Notes: a model not told the origin generated them from the sequence alone. Shown: positions 23,044-31,766, numbered from the stretch's first letter. The stretch: 64,000 nucleotides of DNA from Plastoroseomonas hellenica (GCF_018129085.1 NZ_JAAGBB010000005.1:166738-230737), one strand, 5' to 3'. A program made the numbers and translations.

Positions 23044-23665
23044 GTTCTACGACAGACATCGCTGCGATCATCATCTCCGGCACCTGATCCACGCCATTGG
23101 CCGCCATGGCGGCCGGCACGGCTTCGGCCGTGGCGGCCCGGGCTTCATGGGGGGGCGCGGGGGCGGGGACATGCCTTGGGGGCGCCGGCTCAGCTCGGCC
23201 GACCTCCAGCTCATCCTCCTGGCGCTCCTCGCGGAACGCCCGGCCCATGGCTACGAGCTCATCAAGACGCTCGAGGAGCGTTCGGGCGGCTTCTACAACC
23301 CGAGCCCCGGCGTCATCTATCCGGCGCTCACCTATCTCGACGACGTCGGCCATGCGCAGGCGGAGCAGGACGGGACGCGCAAGCTCTACCGCATCACCCC
23401 CGCCGGCGAGGCGCATCTCGCTGCCAACCGCGCGACGGCCGATGCGATCCTGGAGGCGCTGACCCGCATCGGCGGCCGCATGGACCAGGTGCGGGAGGCC
23501 TTCGCCGGTGTCGGTGACGCCGATGGCGGCGCCTCCGACGAGGTGCACCGCGCGCGCCACGCGCTGCGGCATGCGCTGCACCGCAAGCGCGGCTGCGATC
23601 CCGCCGAGGCCCGGCGCATTGCCGCGATCCTCGACCGCGCCGCCGCCGAGATCCTCGGCGGCTGA
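23042..23665 (+). CDS. PadR-family regulator, YqjI-like (metal-responsive)
   Basis: A 207-residue PadR regulator. The N-terminal about 50 residues are His- and Gly-rich (HRCDHHLRHLIHAIGRHGGRHG), followed by the PadR winged helix LQLILLALLAERPAHGYELIKTLEERS and the hallmark NPSPGVIYPALTYL. The C-terminal helices supply dimer contacts. The whole plan matches E. coli YqjI, a nickel-responsive repressor whose N-terminus binds metal; here the extension has one Cys and several His. No strong ribosome site is seen before ATG 23042 and the operator overlaps it, so translation may be leaderless. No target gene such as a siderophore-interacting reductase is adjacent; autoregulation is likely. Confidence 0.85.
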   Translation: MFYDRHRCDHHLRHLIHAIGRHGGRHGFGRGGPGFMGGRGGGDMPWGRRLSSADLQLILLALLAERPAHGYELIKTLEERSGGFYNPSPGVIYPALTYLDDVGHAQAEQDGTRKLYRITPAGEAHLAANRATADAILEALTRIGGRMDQVREAFAGVGDADGGASDEVHRARHALRHALHRKRGCDPAEARRIAAILDRAAAEILGG

Positions 23666-23778
23666 CGCCGGCGCTTCCGGCACGGCGGCCGGCTTAGGGC
23701 GCCCGCGGATCCAGCATCTCCGCCACGCCGGGCGCGTCGCTCGGCCAGCCTCATGGCCGTTCGCAGGCGGGAACCCGG

Positions 23779-24228
23779 TTATCGGACTCCGCCGCTCCGC
23801 AATGCTGCCGGCGGACTGCGCTTCGCGTCGATGCTCAAGGAGCCTCCGCCAAAGGCCGCCACTTGCAGGAGCCCGCCGGCGATGGCGAGGTTCTTCATGA
23901 AATGGATGACCTGGTTCTGATTGCCGAAATCCGAATGGAAGATCAGCGCCGTGACGATCGTGAAGGCGGCGAGGATGATTGCAACCAGGCGCGCCCGGTA
24001 TCCGAGGAGCAGAAGAGTTCCGCCGCCGATCTCGATCACGATGGCGATGATCAGGCCCAGTGTGGGAAAAGGCAGCCCTGCGGACGCGATGTATCGCTCC
24101 ACGCCGGCGGGTGCGAGGGCCTTGCCCAACCCACCGTTCAGAAAGATGGCCGCAGCCAGGACCCGCCCGATGGCCGGAATGTAGCGAGTATCCTGGATGG
24201 CGGCGGAGAGCTTTTGCGTGACGGACAT
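23779..24228 (-). CDS. DoxX-family membrane protein
   Basis: A 149-residue inner-membrane protein with four hydrophobic segments. Typical DoxX features are YIPAIGRVLAAAIFLNGGLGK at the first helix, GLIIAIVIEIGGGTLLLLGY in the second/third, and a conserved HFMKNLAIAGGLLQ near the end. DoxX relatives are linked to redox or thiol stress, but most have no defined reaction. ATG 24228 has the family's N-terminus (MSVTQKLSAAIQDTRYIP); a longer overlapping frame up to 25317 is not credible because it covers the MlaA gene. It follows mlaA by 59 bases on the same strand. Confidence 0.85.
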   Translation of the reverse strand: MSVTQKLSAAIQDTRYIPAIGRVLAAAIFLNGGLGKALAPAGVERYIASAGLPFPTLGLIIAIVIEIGGGTLLLLGYRARLVAIILAAFTIVTALIFHSDFGNQNQVIHFMKNLAIAGGLLQVAAFGGGSLSIDAKRSPPAALRSGGVR

Positions 24229-24287
24229 AGGCACTTCCTTCAGCTGCGAATACCGGTGCGGGGTGCGGTGGGCACGCTCGGGATCCC

Positions 24288-25073
24288 TCAGGGTTCGTCG
24301 ATGGTTCGCCGATCGCGGAGACGTCCCTGGCGGCCTTCCTCGACGACGGCATCGCGATTCTGCGCTCGCGCGCTCCGCAGCGCCGCGTAGTAGTCGAGCG
24401 AGGTGGCTTCCATCGCGTCGGTTTGCGGAAGCACCCTCGCCCTCGTGTCCATCAGGCCGGCACCGGTGCCGGCGGCGAGCACGATTCCCGCATCCGGGAG
24501 GTAGCTCAGCGGGTTGCCGAAGAAGCCGGCCACCGTTCCCACGGTGTCCCGCAGGTTGGAGTGGCCAAGCAGGGGCAACTGCGTGACCGGCCCCGGACCC
24601 ACGCCCCAGACGCCGAGCGTCTGCCCGAAGTCGGCGTTGTGCCGTGGCAGCCCCCAGTCCGTCGCGACGTCGAACAGCCCGGCGACGCCGATCGTCGTAT
24701 TGACGGCGAAGCGCTGCGTGGTGTTCCAGGCGCGGGTCGTGTTGCCCTGGAGGAGATCGTTCACCAGCGTGCGTGGTTCGCCCAGGTTGGCCGCGAAGTT
24801 CCCGACGGAACTGCGGATGCGCTGCGGGACATACTCCCGGTAAGCGCTGGCGACAGGCCGCAGGACCGTGCGGTCGACGAACTGGTTGCCGTCGAAGACC
24901 ACCCGATTGACGGATTCGGCGGGATCCCCGGGTTCGCCCGCGGCAACGGCCTGCGAGCCATCGCGGCCCGCACAGCCCGCGGCGACGAGGAGCAGGAGCA
25001 GCGGCAGCACTTTCAGGTGGCGGCGATCTGCCGGTGTGCCGACGGTGTCCACGGACGCCCGCAACCCCTCCAT
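24288..25073 (-). CDS. mlaA: MlaA (VacJ) outer-membrane lipoprotein
   Basis: A 261-residue VacJ/MlaA protein, the outer-membrane part of the pathway that moves phospholipids from the outer leaflet back to the inner membrane. A lipoprotein signal (KVLPLLLLLVAAGC) places the lipidated Cys at about residue 34 from ATG 25073. The conserved body follows: ESVNRVVFDGNQFVDRTVLRPVASAYREYVPQ, NFAANLGEPRTLVNDLLQG, TTIGVAGLFDVA and GHSNLRDTVGTVAGFFGNPLSY. The start could be a little further downstream, because about 20 residues precede the hydrophobic core. Same strand as mlaC; the ABC core genes (mlaFED) are not in the window. Confidence 0.9.
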   Translation of the reverse strand: MEGLRASVDTVGTPADRRHLKVLPLLLLLVAAGCAGRDGSQAVAAGEPGDPAESVNRVVFDGNQFVDRTVLRPVASAYREYVPQRIRSSVGNFAANLGEPRTLVNDLLQGNTTRAWNTTQRFAVNTTIGVAGLFDVATDWGLPRHNADFGQTLGVWGVGPGPVTQLPLLGHSNLRDTVGTVAGFFGNPLSYLPDAGIVLAAGTGAGLMDTRARVLPQTDAMEATSLDYYAALRSARAQNRDAVVEEGRQGRLRDRRTIDEP

Positions 25074-25349
25074 GGGGTGCTCCCAGCCGCAGTCCAGTCG
25101 GGCGATCTCGCTCGCCGCCGGATCGCGCCGGGCGGCCTGGCCCGATGCCGGCAGGCCGAAGATCTTCCTGATCAAACGGATCAACGCGACGCTTCTGCTC
25201 ATCGGACGGGATCCCTTCACGCAGCCGACCATCGGGCCGCGGCGCAGGAATATCGCGGGAGCATTGCGGCAGACTGGCATGGCCGGGCCCGCAGGTGCCC
25301 GCGTCGGCTTTCGGCAAAGCTCGAAGGCAGCGTTGCCGGCGCGCCCGCG

Positions 25350-26084
25350 CTACCCTCTCGCGGCCAGGGTAGCGACCTGCCGGCGCATGGCGTCGAGCAG
25401 CGCGGACATCCGATTGCCATTGCGGCTGAGCACGGCAGCGTACTCGCTACGGAGCGCCAGGCGCATGCTGGTGCCCTCCGCGATGACGTCCACCACGCGC
25501 GGCACGCCGGCAACCTCGGACACCCGCCAGTCCAGCGTGAAGCGCATGCTTCCGTCGTACTCCACCGCCGTGTTGATCAGCACTTCATCCTCGCTGAGTT
25601 GCTGGCTCCGGCCGAGGCTGAACCGCAACCCCGCGTAGCTGCTGAAGCGCATCGAGAGGGTGTGGATGATCAGCTCCTCGAAAAGCCGGAGGAATTCCTG
25701 CTGTTCGGCCGCCGCCGAGAGACCCCACTGTCGCCCGAGAACGAACTGCCCGACGCCGGGGATGTCCACGGACCGGCGCAGGATCACCCCCAGCGTGCCG
25801 CGCCGCTGCGCCGCCGGCAGGTCGACGGCATTGATCGTCGCGACGATTTCGCTGCCGGTCGCCAGCACCAGATTGGCCGCCGCGTCGGGCTGCATCGCGG
25901 ATCGGACGGAGCGGCCGGACAGCAGCAGGAACCCGGCACTGGCGGCGCCGGCGAATAGGCTCAGCGCGCCCCGGCGGCCCACGGATCCCACCGCTGCGCG
26001 GTGCCGGACCACCGTGCACCGCAGGTCGTTCCAGGACGCGTCGGATGAAGGAAACCTAGGTTGCGGTTCTTGCGGTTCGATCAC
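25350..26084 (-). CDS. mlaC: MlaC/Ttg2D-like phospholipid-binding protein
   Basis: A 244-residue periplasmic lipid-carrier protein of the MlaC (Ttg2) family that shuttles phospholipid between MlaA and the inner-membrane MlaFEDB complex. The signal is late (RRGALSLFAGAASAGFLLLSG), suggesting the true start is downstream of 26084, perhaps one of the in-frame GTG codons before VVRHRAAVG. The mature part has VLGRQWGLSAAAEQQEFLRLFEELIIHTLSMRFSSYAG and VDVIAEGTSMRLALRSEYAAVLSRNG, the standard blocks. It is 276 bases upstream of mlaA on the same strand; nothing was recognised in that gap. Confidence 0.88.
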   Translation of the reverse strand: MIEPQEPQPRFPSSDASWNDLRCTVVRHRAAVGSVGRRGALSLFAGAASAGFLLLSGRSVRSAMQPDAAANLVLATGSEIVATINAVDLPAAQRRGTLGVILRRSVDIPGVGQFVLGRQWGLSAAAEQQEFLRLFEELIIHTLSMRFSSYAGLRFSLGRSQQLSEDEVLINTAVEYDGSMRFTLDWRVSEVAGVPRVVDVIAEGTSMRLALRSEYAAVLSRNGNRMSALLDAMRRQVATLAARG

Positions 26085-26222
26085 GCTGCAATGCTCCTGA
26101 CGGCTATGTGCGCCGCCTCCCGGGTGGTCTGCGATGAGCCTAGCGGGCCAGGGTTGCGGAAAGCTGGCACGCCGCCTCGACCGCGCGCTGCCAGGCAGCG
26201 GCGAAATGGCGGCGGCGCCACG

Positions 26223-27539
26223 TCAAAAGCGGATGCGGAACACGGCCCCAGGCCGCCCATCGCGCAACTCGATGCGCGCCCCGTGCGCGGCCAGGACCTC
26301 GCGCACGATGTAGAGCCCCAGCCCGGTGCCGGTCCCGCCGCCCGCTCTCTGGAATGCTTCGAACACGCGCTCCTGCGCTTCGGCGGGGACGCCAATCCCG
26401 TGGTCGGCAACCTCGATCGTGTCGTCGGCGCCGATGTTGAGCGCGACCTGCACGCCCGCGCCGCCATGGGCGAGCGCGTTACCCAGCAGGTTCAGGAATA
26501 CCCCGCGCAATGCCATTTCGTCGCCCGCCACCTCCCAGCACCGGCGTGCCGTCTGGAAGGAGAGATTGCTCCCACGCTCGATAGCCAGAGGTCCCATCTC
26601 GGCGACCGCATCATGGGCGAGCGCCACGAGGTCCACCGGCCGGAATTTCGCCGCCTCGGCCTGCTGGAGGCGTTCGAGATCCAGAAGCTGATTCGCCAGC
26701 ATCGCCAGCCGATCCACGTCCTGGCGCAGCCGCTGCTTCGTCACGCTCTCTTGCAGCTCTTCCATGCGAATGCTGAGGATGGCGATCGGGGTGCGCAACT
26801 CATGCGCGGCGTTGGCGATGAAGCGGCGTTGCTGCTCGTGCAGGCGGCGCTGCTGCTCATGCTCGTGCTCCAGCCGCGAAAAGGCGTCGTTGGTGGCCCG
26901 CACGAGCGGCAGGAGTTCTTCCGGAACCGCAGCCTCAGGCAAAGCGGGTCCGACCCGACCGGGCTGCAATTGCCGAGCCGCCTGCGCTGCCCCGTGTACC
27001 GGGCGCAGCAGCAGCCGCACGAGTCCGACGGTAAGCACGGTCGTGCAGGCGGCGCCGGCCGCGAGCACCAGCAGCCAGCGTCGCAGGCGGTCGGACAACC
27101 AGGCCCAGGCACCATCGGCCAGGTCGCTCCGTTGTCCGCCGAGCAGCACGCCGACCCGCCCGCCCCGGGTATTCAGGTCCAGCGTCGTGCCCCAATCCTC
27201 CTCCGGCACCATGGCCATTATGAACCGGTTGATGGGCGCCCTCTGGCGGCCACCGCGGACGAAGGTGCGCCCGTCCGTGCCGAGGAACCAGAACTCCGGC
27301 ACCTCAGCCATATAGGCCGACAATTCCGGGGAGGCCGAGAACACCAGGCTTCCAGCGTCATCTCGGCTGATCGACGCGGCGATCAGTTGTCCGGCGCGTT
27401 CGGTCGCGAGCCATGAGCGCAAGGGCAGGCTGCTGCTGATGAGCGGCTCGGACAGGATCGCCAAGAGCCCGATCAACGCCTGGAAAGCCACCAGGCCGAG
27501 GATCAGGCGGCGCGCCAGCGATGGATTGCGCGACGCCAC
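26223..27539 (-). CDS. Sensor histidine kinase
   Basis: A 438-residue membrane-bound histidine kinase. A first transmembrane helix (about 10-30), a periplasmic sensor part (about 35-150), and a second helix (about 153-178) are followed by a HAMP-like linker. The phosphoacceptor is H246 in AHELRTPIA. N-, G1- and G2-box motifs are present: GNALAHGG, DHGIGVPAEAQERVFEAFQR and GTGLGLYIV. It starts four bases after the stop of the response regulator gene, so the pair is co-translated. The signal is unknown; its place beside Mla and PmtA genes suggests an envelope-related stimulus. Confidence 0.92.
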   Translation of the reverse strand: MASRNPSLARRLILGLVAFQALIGLLAILSEPLISSSLPLRSWLATERAGQLIAASISRDDAGSLVFSASPELSAYMAEVPEFWFLGTDGRTFVRGGRQRAPINRFIMAMVPEEDWGTTLDLNTRGGRVGVLLGGQRSDLADGAWAWLSDRLRRWLLVLAAGAACTTVLTVGLVRLLLRPVHGAAQAARQLQPGRVGPALPEAAVPEELLPLVRATNDAFSRLEHEHEQQRRLHEQQRRFIANAAHELRTPIAILSIRMEELQESVTKQRLRQDVDRLAMLANQLLDLERLQQAEAAKFRPVDLVALAHDAVAEMGPLAIERGSNLSFQTARRCWEVAGDEMALRGVFLNLLGNALAHGGAGVQVALNIGADDTIEVADHGIGVPAEAQERVFEAFQRAGGGTGTGLGLYIVREVLAAHGARIELRDGRPGAVFRIRF

Positions 27540-27542
27540 GCG

Positions 27543-28214
27543 CTATTCCGCCTTGGCCATGTAGCCGACGCCGCGCAGCGCGTGGATGGTCACGCCCGCA
27601 CCGCTCTCAGCCAACCGGCGCCGCAGCCGCGAGACATGGGAATCGAGCGTGTTCGAGACCGGCGCGTCGTCGAAGCCGAAGACCGCTGCCTCGATGGCCT
27701 CGCGGAGGACCATGCGGTTGGCGCGGCGCAGCAGCAGTTCGAGAAGCGCCAATTCCCTCCGGGGCAGCGGCAGGGGCAGACCGTCCACCTGCGCCTCCCG
27801 GTGGGCGGGGTCGAAGCTCAGGGCCCCGAGGACCAATCGCTGCCCCATGCCCGTCGCGCGGCGGCGCGTCACGACGCGCAACCTCGCCAGCAATTCTTCC
27901 AGCTTGAAGGGCTTCACGAGATAATCCTCAGCCCCGGCATCGAGTCCCGCGACGCGTTCGTCGATCTGCCCGCGCGCTGTCAGCACGATGACCGATGGCG
28001 GGTCGGGGAGGGCGGCGACGACCGGCAGCAAGATCAGCCCGTCACCGTCCGGCAGACGGCGGTCGAGCAGCACGACGCGCAGCCCCGGATCGCGAAGCGC
28101 TACCCGCGCGTCGTCGATGTTCGCAACCCAGTCCACGACATATCCGTGTCGCGACAGGGCCGTACGCAGCACCGCTGCCATTTCGACCTCGTCCTCAATC
28201 AGCAGAATACGCAT
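27543..28214 (-). CDS. OmpR-family response regulator
   Basis: A 223-residue two-component regulator. The receiver domain (1-120) has the acidic pocket in LLIEDE, the phosphoacceptor D51 in LLDRRLPDGDG and the conserved Lys in YLVKPF. The winged-helix output domain (130-222) has LPLPRRELALLELLLRRANRMVLREAIEAAVFG and SHVSRLRRRLAE. ATG 28214 gives the family length; the longer frame to 28322 has no support. Upstream partner of the histidine kinase. It faces the divergent DUF4405-like gene across 153 bases, a possible target. Confidence 0.93.
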   Translation of the reverse strand: MRILLIEDEVEMAAVLRTALSRHGYVVDWVANIDDARVALRDPGLRVVLLDRRLPDGDGLILLPVVAALPDPPSVIVLTARGQIDERVAGLDAGAEDYLVKPFKLEELLARLRVVTRRRATGMGQRLVLGALSFDPAHREAQVDGLPLPLPRRELALLELLLRRANRMVLREAIEAAVFGFDDAPVSNTLDSHVSRLRRRLAESGAGVTIHALRGVGYMAKAE

Positions 28215-28367
28215 GAGGCCTCCCGTTCCGCCGTCGCGGACCTGCCACGCGAAGGTTGCCACAGTCTGATACGGCCTCGGTGGCTGCGCGGCGCCCGCTT
28301 GAAAGCCGTCAGGATCCTGCAATCCTTGCCCAGCAGCTTCTCAAGTGGATCAACCTGAGGCCATGAA

Positions 28368-28880
28368 ATGAGAATGCTGCCGGGGAAGAAGAGCATTCCT
28401 CTGCGTACCTGGGCCACGTCGCTGACCATCGGCGCATTCCTTCTGATGTCGGCAACCGGAGTGCTCATGTTCTTTGGCTATGATCGCGGACTGACAGCCG
28501 TGGTCCACCAATGGTTCTCCTGGTTCTTTCTCATGGGTGCCGGCGGGCACATCGCCGCCAATATCCGGCCGTTCAAGAATCACCTCCGATCACGCTGGGG
28601 CCAAGTCAGCGTCGCAGTCTTCATGGTCGTCCTGGCAGCGTCTCTTTTTTCCTGGGGGCGCATAACGGGCCCGCAGTTGGAGAGGCCGATCAAGCAAGCT
28701 CTGGTCGATGCCCCGCTTTCGGCGCTGGCGGGCGTGATCCGCGCAGACCCGGATGCCTTGCTGCTGAGACTGAGAGCACGCGGGATCACTGCGACGAGCC
28801 AGCAATCGGTGCGCGATCTCTCGGTCGGGACTGGAGCCGGCGTGAACCGCTTGCTCGCGATCGTGTTTCTGCCCGACTGA
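28368..28880 (+). CDS. DUF4405-like small membrane protein
   Basis: A 170-residue protein with three likely membrane segments (about 15-37, 44-64 and 80-96). H48 in VVHQWFSWFFLMGAGGHIAANIRPFKNH and a second His in that helix pair resemble the haem-binding or membrane-anchor style of DUF4405 proteins. The C-terminal 70 residues are soluble, with repeated leucines and the segment ARGITATSQQSVRDLS, and are predicted outside the membrane. Its function is unknown. Divergent from the two-component system. Confidence 0.7.
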   Translation: MRMLPGKKSIPLRTWATSLTIGAFLLMSATGVLMFFGYDRGLTAVVHQWFSWFFLMGAGGHIAANIRPFKNHLRSRWGQVSVAVFMVVLAASLFSWGRITGPQLERPIKQALVDAPLSALAGVIRADPDALLLRLRARGITATSQQSVRDLSVGTGAGVNRLLAIVFLPD

Positions 28881-29109
28881 TCCCTGCGGCATCACGCGTG
28901 TGGCTTCTCGTGCGGCTTCGTGATCGCACATATCGCGGCAGCCGCCGACGAGCCGGGCCCGGCGACAGCTTTCTGCAATCTTGAGCACCCAGCCTGCGAT
29001 GGCCGGGATCGCCGGCTCCGGACGCTAGGAAGCGACATTGATTACGACGATTCCAGAGACGCTCACGCGGTGCGCTGCGCAGCCATCCGCGCCGGGCGAT
29101 GTGGACGAC

Positions 29110-29715
29110 ATGAGACGCAGATCTGGTGAGCGTGTGGCGGGTCGCGTCGAGAGCCGTGGCTTGCGGAGCTGGCTCGCCGATCCCCTGCTTGTCCGTCCGT
29201 TCGGAGCCACCGGTCCGGAAGTCGCCCGAACCCTGGCAGCGCAGATCAATCCCGGCGCTCCCGGCCCGGTGGTCGTCCTGTGGCCCGGCCTCGGTGCCAT
29301 CACATCCGGGCTCGTCGATCGGGGCGTTCGTCCATCCCGCCTCGTGCTCATCGAGGCGGATCCTATGATCTGCGCGCAACTCCACGAGCATTGGCCGATG
29401 GCGCGGGTGATACAGACGGATGCTTACGCCGCGCCCATTCTGCTGCGGAGGTTCGACGAGCCCGCAGCGGCGGTGGTGGCCGGTCTGGCAGCGCTCCTGC
29501 GCCCGGCACGAGTGCGCCTTCGGCTGGTGCTCGGCTGCCTGCGCGCGTCCGCACCAGGCGCACCCTTCGTCCAGGTCACCTGCCTTGTGCGATCGCCAGT
29601 ACCCCTGCCGCGAGCCCGCCTGCGCGCCCGTGGGTCGGCGATGATCTGGCGGAATCCCTGGCCCGCAAGGGTCTGGACCTATCGGCTGGCATTCGCGCGT
29701 GGAGATTCCCTGTGA
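29110..29715 (+). CDS. PmtA-like methyltransferase paralogue, degenerate SAM site
   Basis: About 201 residues, aligning end to end with the PmtA-type protein encoded just downstream: RSWLADPLLVRPFGATGPEVARTLAAQI matches the N-terminal lipid-methyltransferase helix, and VVVLWPGLGAITSGLVDRG corresponds to its SAM loop VIELGPGTGAFTRALIARG. The acidic residue of motif I (Glu in IELGPG) is replaced by Leu, so SAM binding may be impaired and the protein may be a non-catalytic or altered partner. ATG 29110 is chosen for family length; the frame opens with TTG at 29038. Its stop overlaps the GTG of the next gene, so the two paralogues are translationally coupled. Confidence 0.65.
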   Translation: MRRRSGERVAGRVESRGLRSWLADPLLVRPFGATGPEVARTLAAQINPGAPGPVVVLWPGLGAITSGLVDRGVRPSRLVLIEADPMICAQLHEHWPMARVIQTDAYAAPILLRRFDEPAAAVVAGLAALLRPARVRLRLVLGCLRASAPGAPFVQVTCLVRSPVPLPRARLRARGSAMIWRNPWPARVWTYRLAFARGDSL

Positions 29716-30362
29716 GCTACAGCGGCTTCACTGACACCTTTGGCTTCTTCTGGGCATGGCTGAGCAATCCGCTTCGCGTCGCGGCGGTCGTCCCGTCCGG
29801 GCGAGCGCTGTCGAGGCTCATCACCTCGGAGATCTCCGCGGGCACGGGACCCGTCATCGAGCTTGGGCCCGGGACGGGCGCCTTCACGCGCGCCCTGATC
29901 GCGCGGGGTGTCGCGCAGGAGAATCTGGCGCTGGTCGAATACGGTTCGGAATTCGCGGTCAAGCTGCACCATCGGTTTCCCCGCGCCCGAACGCTTTGGA
30001 TGGATGCATCCCGGCTGAAGGCTGTCGAGCTTTTCGGTGGGGTTCCGGCTGGCGCGGTCGTCAGCGGGCTGCCCGTGCTGTCGATGCCCCCGCGCAAGGT
30101 CATCGCCATCCTCGATGGAGCCTTCGCCAGGATGCGGCCGGACGGCGCGTTCTATCAGTTCACCTACGGCCCGACCTGTCCGATTCCGCGCCCGCTCCTC
30201 GACCGGCTGGGGCTGAAGGCGACCCAAATCGGCCGGGCGCTCGCCAATGTCCCGCCGGCTGCCGTCTACCGGATCCGGCGGCGCCAGCCACGCCCGGCAG
30301 CCGGCGGCCACCGCCGGGAAAGGACCGATCTCATCGACGTGGAATCAGCCACCTGGTGCTGA
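29712..30362 (+). CDS. pmtA: Phospholipid N-methyltransferase (PmtA, rhizobial type)
   Basis: A 216-residue class I methyltransferase resembling Sinorhizobium-type PmtA, which methylates phosphatidylethanolamine stepwise to phosphatidylcholine at the inner membrane. The amphipathic N-terminus FFWAWLSNPLRVAAVVPSGR is the membrane-binding segment of the family. Motif I is VIELGPGTGAFTRALIARG, followed by LALVEYGSEF. The later part carries AFYQFTYGPTCPIPRPLLDRLGLKA, also typical. The GTG start at 29712 overlaps the preceding stop and follows GGAGA. The same strand continues to the DedA gene 57 bases on. Confidence 0.82.
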   Translation: MSYSGFTDTFGFFWAWLSNPLRVAAVVPSGRALSRLITSEISAGTGPVIELGPGTGAFTRALIARGVAQENLALVEYGSEFAVKLHHRFPRARTLWMDASRLKAVELFGGVPAGAVVSGLPVLSMPPRKVIAILDGAFARMRPDGAFYQFTYGPTCPIPRPLLDRLGLKATQIGRALANVPPAAVYRIRRRQPRPAAGGHRRERTDLIDVESATWC

Positions 30363-30419
30363 CGGTTCGCCCCGTGGTGTCGGAACAGGAGCGGCCTATG
30401 GCGCCAGGGCGGCTGTGAA

Positions 30420-31046
30420 ATGACGGTCGACCTCGCGCATCTCGAAGCGCTGCTCGAACTGCTCCTGCAGGCGACGAGCCTGGGGGACGTCTTTCTGGCA
30501 GCGCTCGTCGAGAAATTCCTCCCGGTACTTCCGTCCTACGTCCTCTACCCCGCAATCGGCATGGGGGCGCCGGGCGTTTGGGATCTTGTTCTGCGGTGCT
30601 TTGTCGCGACGCTGGGTTCTCTCGGGGGTGCCATGGTGTGGTACGTCCTCGGCGCGATCATCGGTCCTGCCCGGATTGAGCGTCTGGTCGCCCGGCATGG
30701 CCGGTGGGTCCTGCTGAACCCACGCCTTTACGAGCGGATGGCGTCGACATATCGCGGCCGTCCTTTGGGCCTGACTTTCCTTGGCCAGCTCGTGCCGACC
30801 GTCCGGATCTTTCAGGCCTTGCCCGCCGGTGTCCTTCGGCTTCCTCTTGCCCCGTTTCTCGCGGCAACCGCATTGGGATCCTTCTGCTGGATCACTGCCC
30901 TGGCGGCGGCGGGGCACCTGCTGCACGAGTTGGGGTGGGCAGCAGGTGAAGCCGGCCTGACTGTCCTGCTGACCCTCGTGGCGGCTGAGGCTGCAGCCGC
31001 GCTCTTCACGCTCCTCGTCCTGCCCGCCAAGCCAAGGTGCGGCTGA
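30420..31046 (+). CDS. DedA-family membrane protein
   Basis: A 208-residue DedA/SNARE-associated (VTT-domain) protein with four to five hydrophobic segments. Family marks are EKFLPVLPSYVLYPAIGM (re-entrant entry), GSLGGAMVWYVLG, and RGRPLGLTFLGQLVPTVRIFQALPAGVLRLP with the conserved Arg and Pro residues. DedA proteins act as lipid flippases or scramblases for undecaprenyl phosphate or phosphatidylethanolamine. Its position right after two PmtA-type genes fits a membrane-lipid role. Confidence 0.88.
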   Translation: MTVDLAHLEALLELLLQATSLGDVFLAALVEKFLPVLPSYVLYPAIGMGAPGVWDLVLRCFVATLGSLGGAMVWYVLGAIIGPARIERLVARHGRWVLLNPRLYERMASTYRGRPLGLTFLGQLVPTVRIFQALPAGVLRLPLAPFLAATALGSFCWITALAAAGHLLHELGWAAGEAGLTVLLTLVAAEAAAALFTLLVLPAKPRCG

Positions 31047-31172
31047 TCGTGAGCCACGGCGCCATCGAACGGGAGCGGTCTACCTTGATCCTGATGCCAC
31101 CATGCGGAGCAGGCTGCCGCGTCCGGTGAGGCAGGCAGAGCATGGGCGCGGCGCATTCATCTGCACGCGGCG

Positions 31173-31766
31173 TTACGCCTGGCACCGTACGATGCGATGC
31201 ACCGACCGCGGCACAGCGATACCCAGCAAGGTGCATACGCGCTGGGATCGAAGGTTCAGTCGTTCGAGGATGGGCCGCGGCACGGGGCAACGGAGCCAAT
31301 CGCTCGCCTGGTACAGGGCACCGCCCTCCCGAAGGTGCTCGAACGCCCCGTTCAGGATCACGGTCATCTGCCAGCCCGACAAGCCGCCGAGGCGAAGGTT
31401 GCAGAACACCGCACCGGCCTGCCCTTTGCCGAACAACGGCACCGCGCCGAGCCCGAGGGCGTCGATCGGCACGATCTGGGCCGCGGGATACTGTGCTCTG
31501 AGGAACGCGGCATATTCAGGTGCGTTCTCCACAAGCGCGAGCTGCTCGGGCGCGATGCCGCGACGCAAGACGTACTCGGTGAGTGCTCCCTTGCCGGACC
31601 CGATTTCGATGATCGGTGCGTCGGCGGGCGAGACCTGGCGCGCCATCAGATAGGCGAGGAGCATGTCCTTCCTCGAAGCGACAGGTGCGTGTTCCGTCTC
31701 AAGCAACCATGCCCGCACGCGTCGCAGAGCTTCTTTCACCGCCATCGCAGTGTCATCCGCCGCCAT
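31173..31766 (-). CDS. Third PmtA-like methyltransferase
   Basis: About 197 residues with motif I IIEIGSGKGALTEYVLRRG and the downstream LALVENAPEYAAFLR, then the lipid-methyltransferase tail ALYQASDWLRCPVPRPILERLNLRS. It is clearly related to the PmtA protein at 29712 but on the opposite strand and diverged (GSGKG instead of GPGTG). The start is uncertain: 31766 (MAADDTAMAVKEAL) is taken, 31790 and 31745 are alternatives, and the frame opens at 32036 inside the amidohydrolase gene. It converges on the DedA gene. The substrate may be phosphatidylethanolamine or a related lipid. Confidence 0.75.
   Translation of the reverse strand: MAADDTAMAVKEALRRVRAWLLETEHAPVASRKDMLLAYLMARQVSPADAPIIEIGSGKGALTEYVLRRGIAPEQLALVENAPEYAAFLRAQYPAAQIVPIDALGLGAVPLFGKGQAGAVFCNLRLGGLSGWQMTVILNGAFEHLREGGALYQASDWLRCPVPRPILERLNLRSQRVCTLLGIAVPRSVHRIVRCQA

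Noticed and set aside
23779..25317. 512-residue reading frame covering DoxX
   Set aside because: Everything upstream of 24228 is arginine-rich antisense of the MlaA gene; the DoxX start at 24228 is clear.
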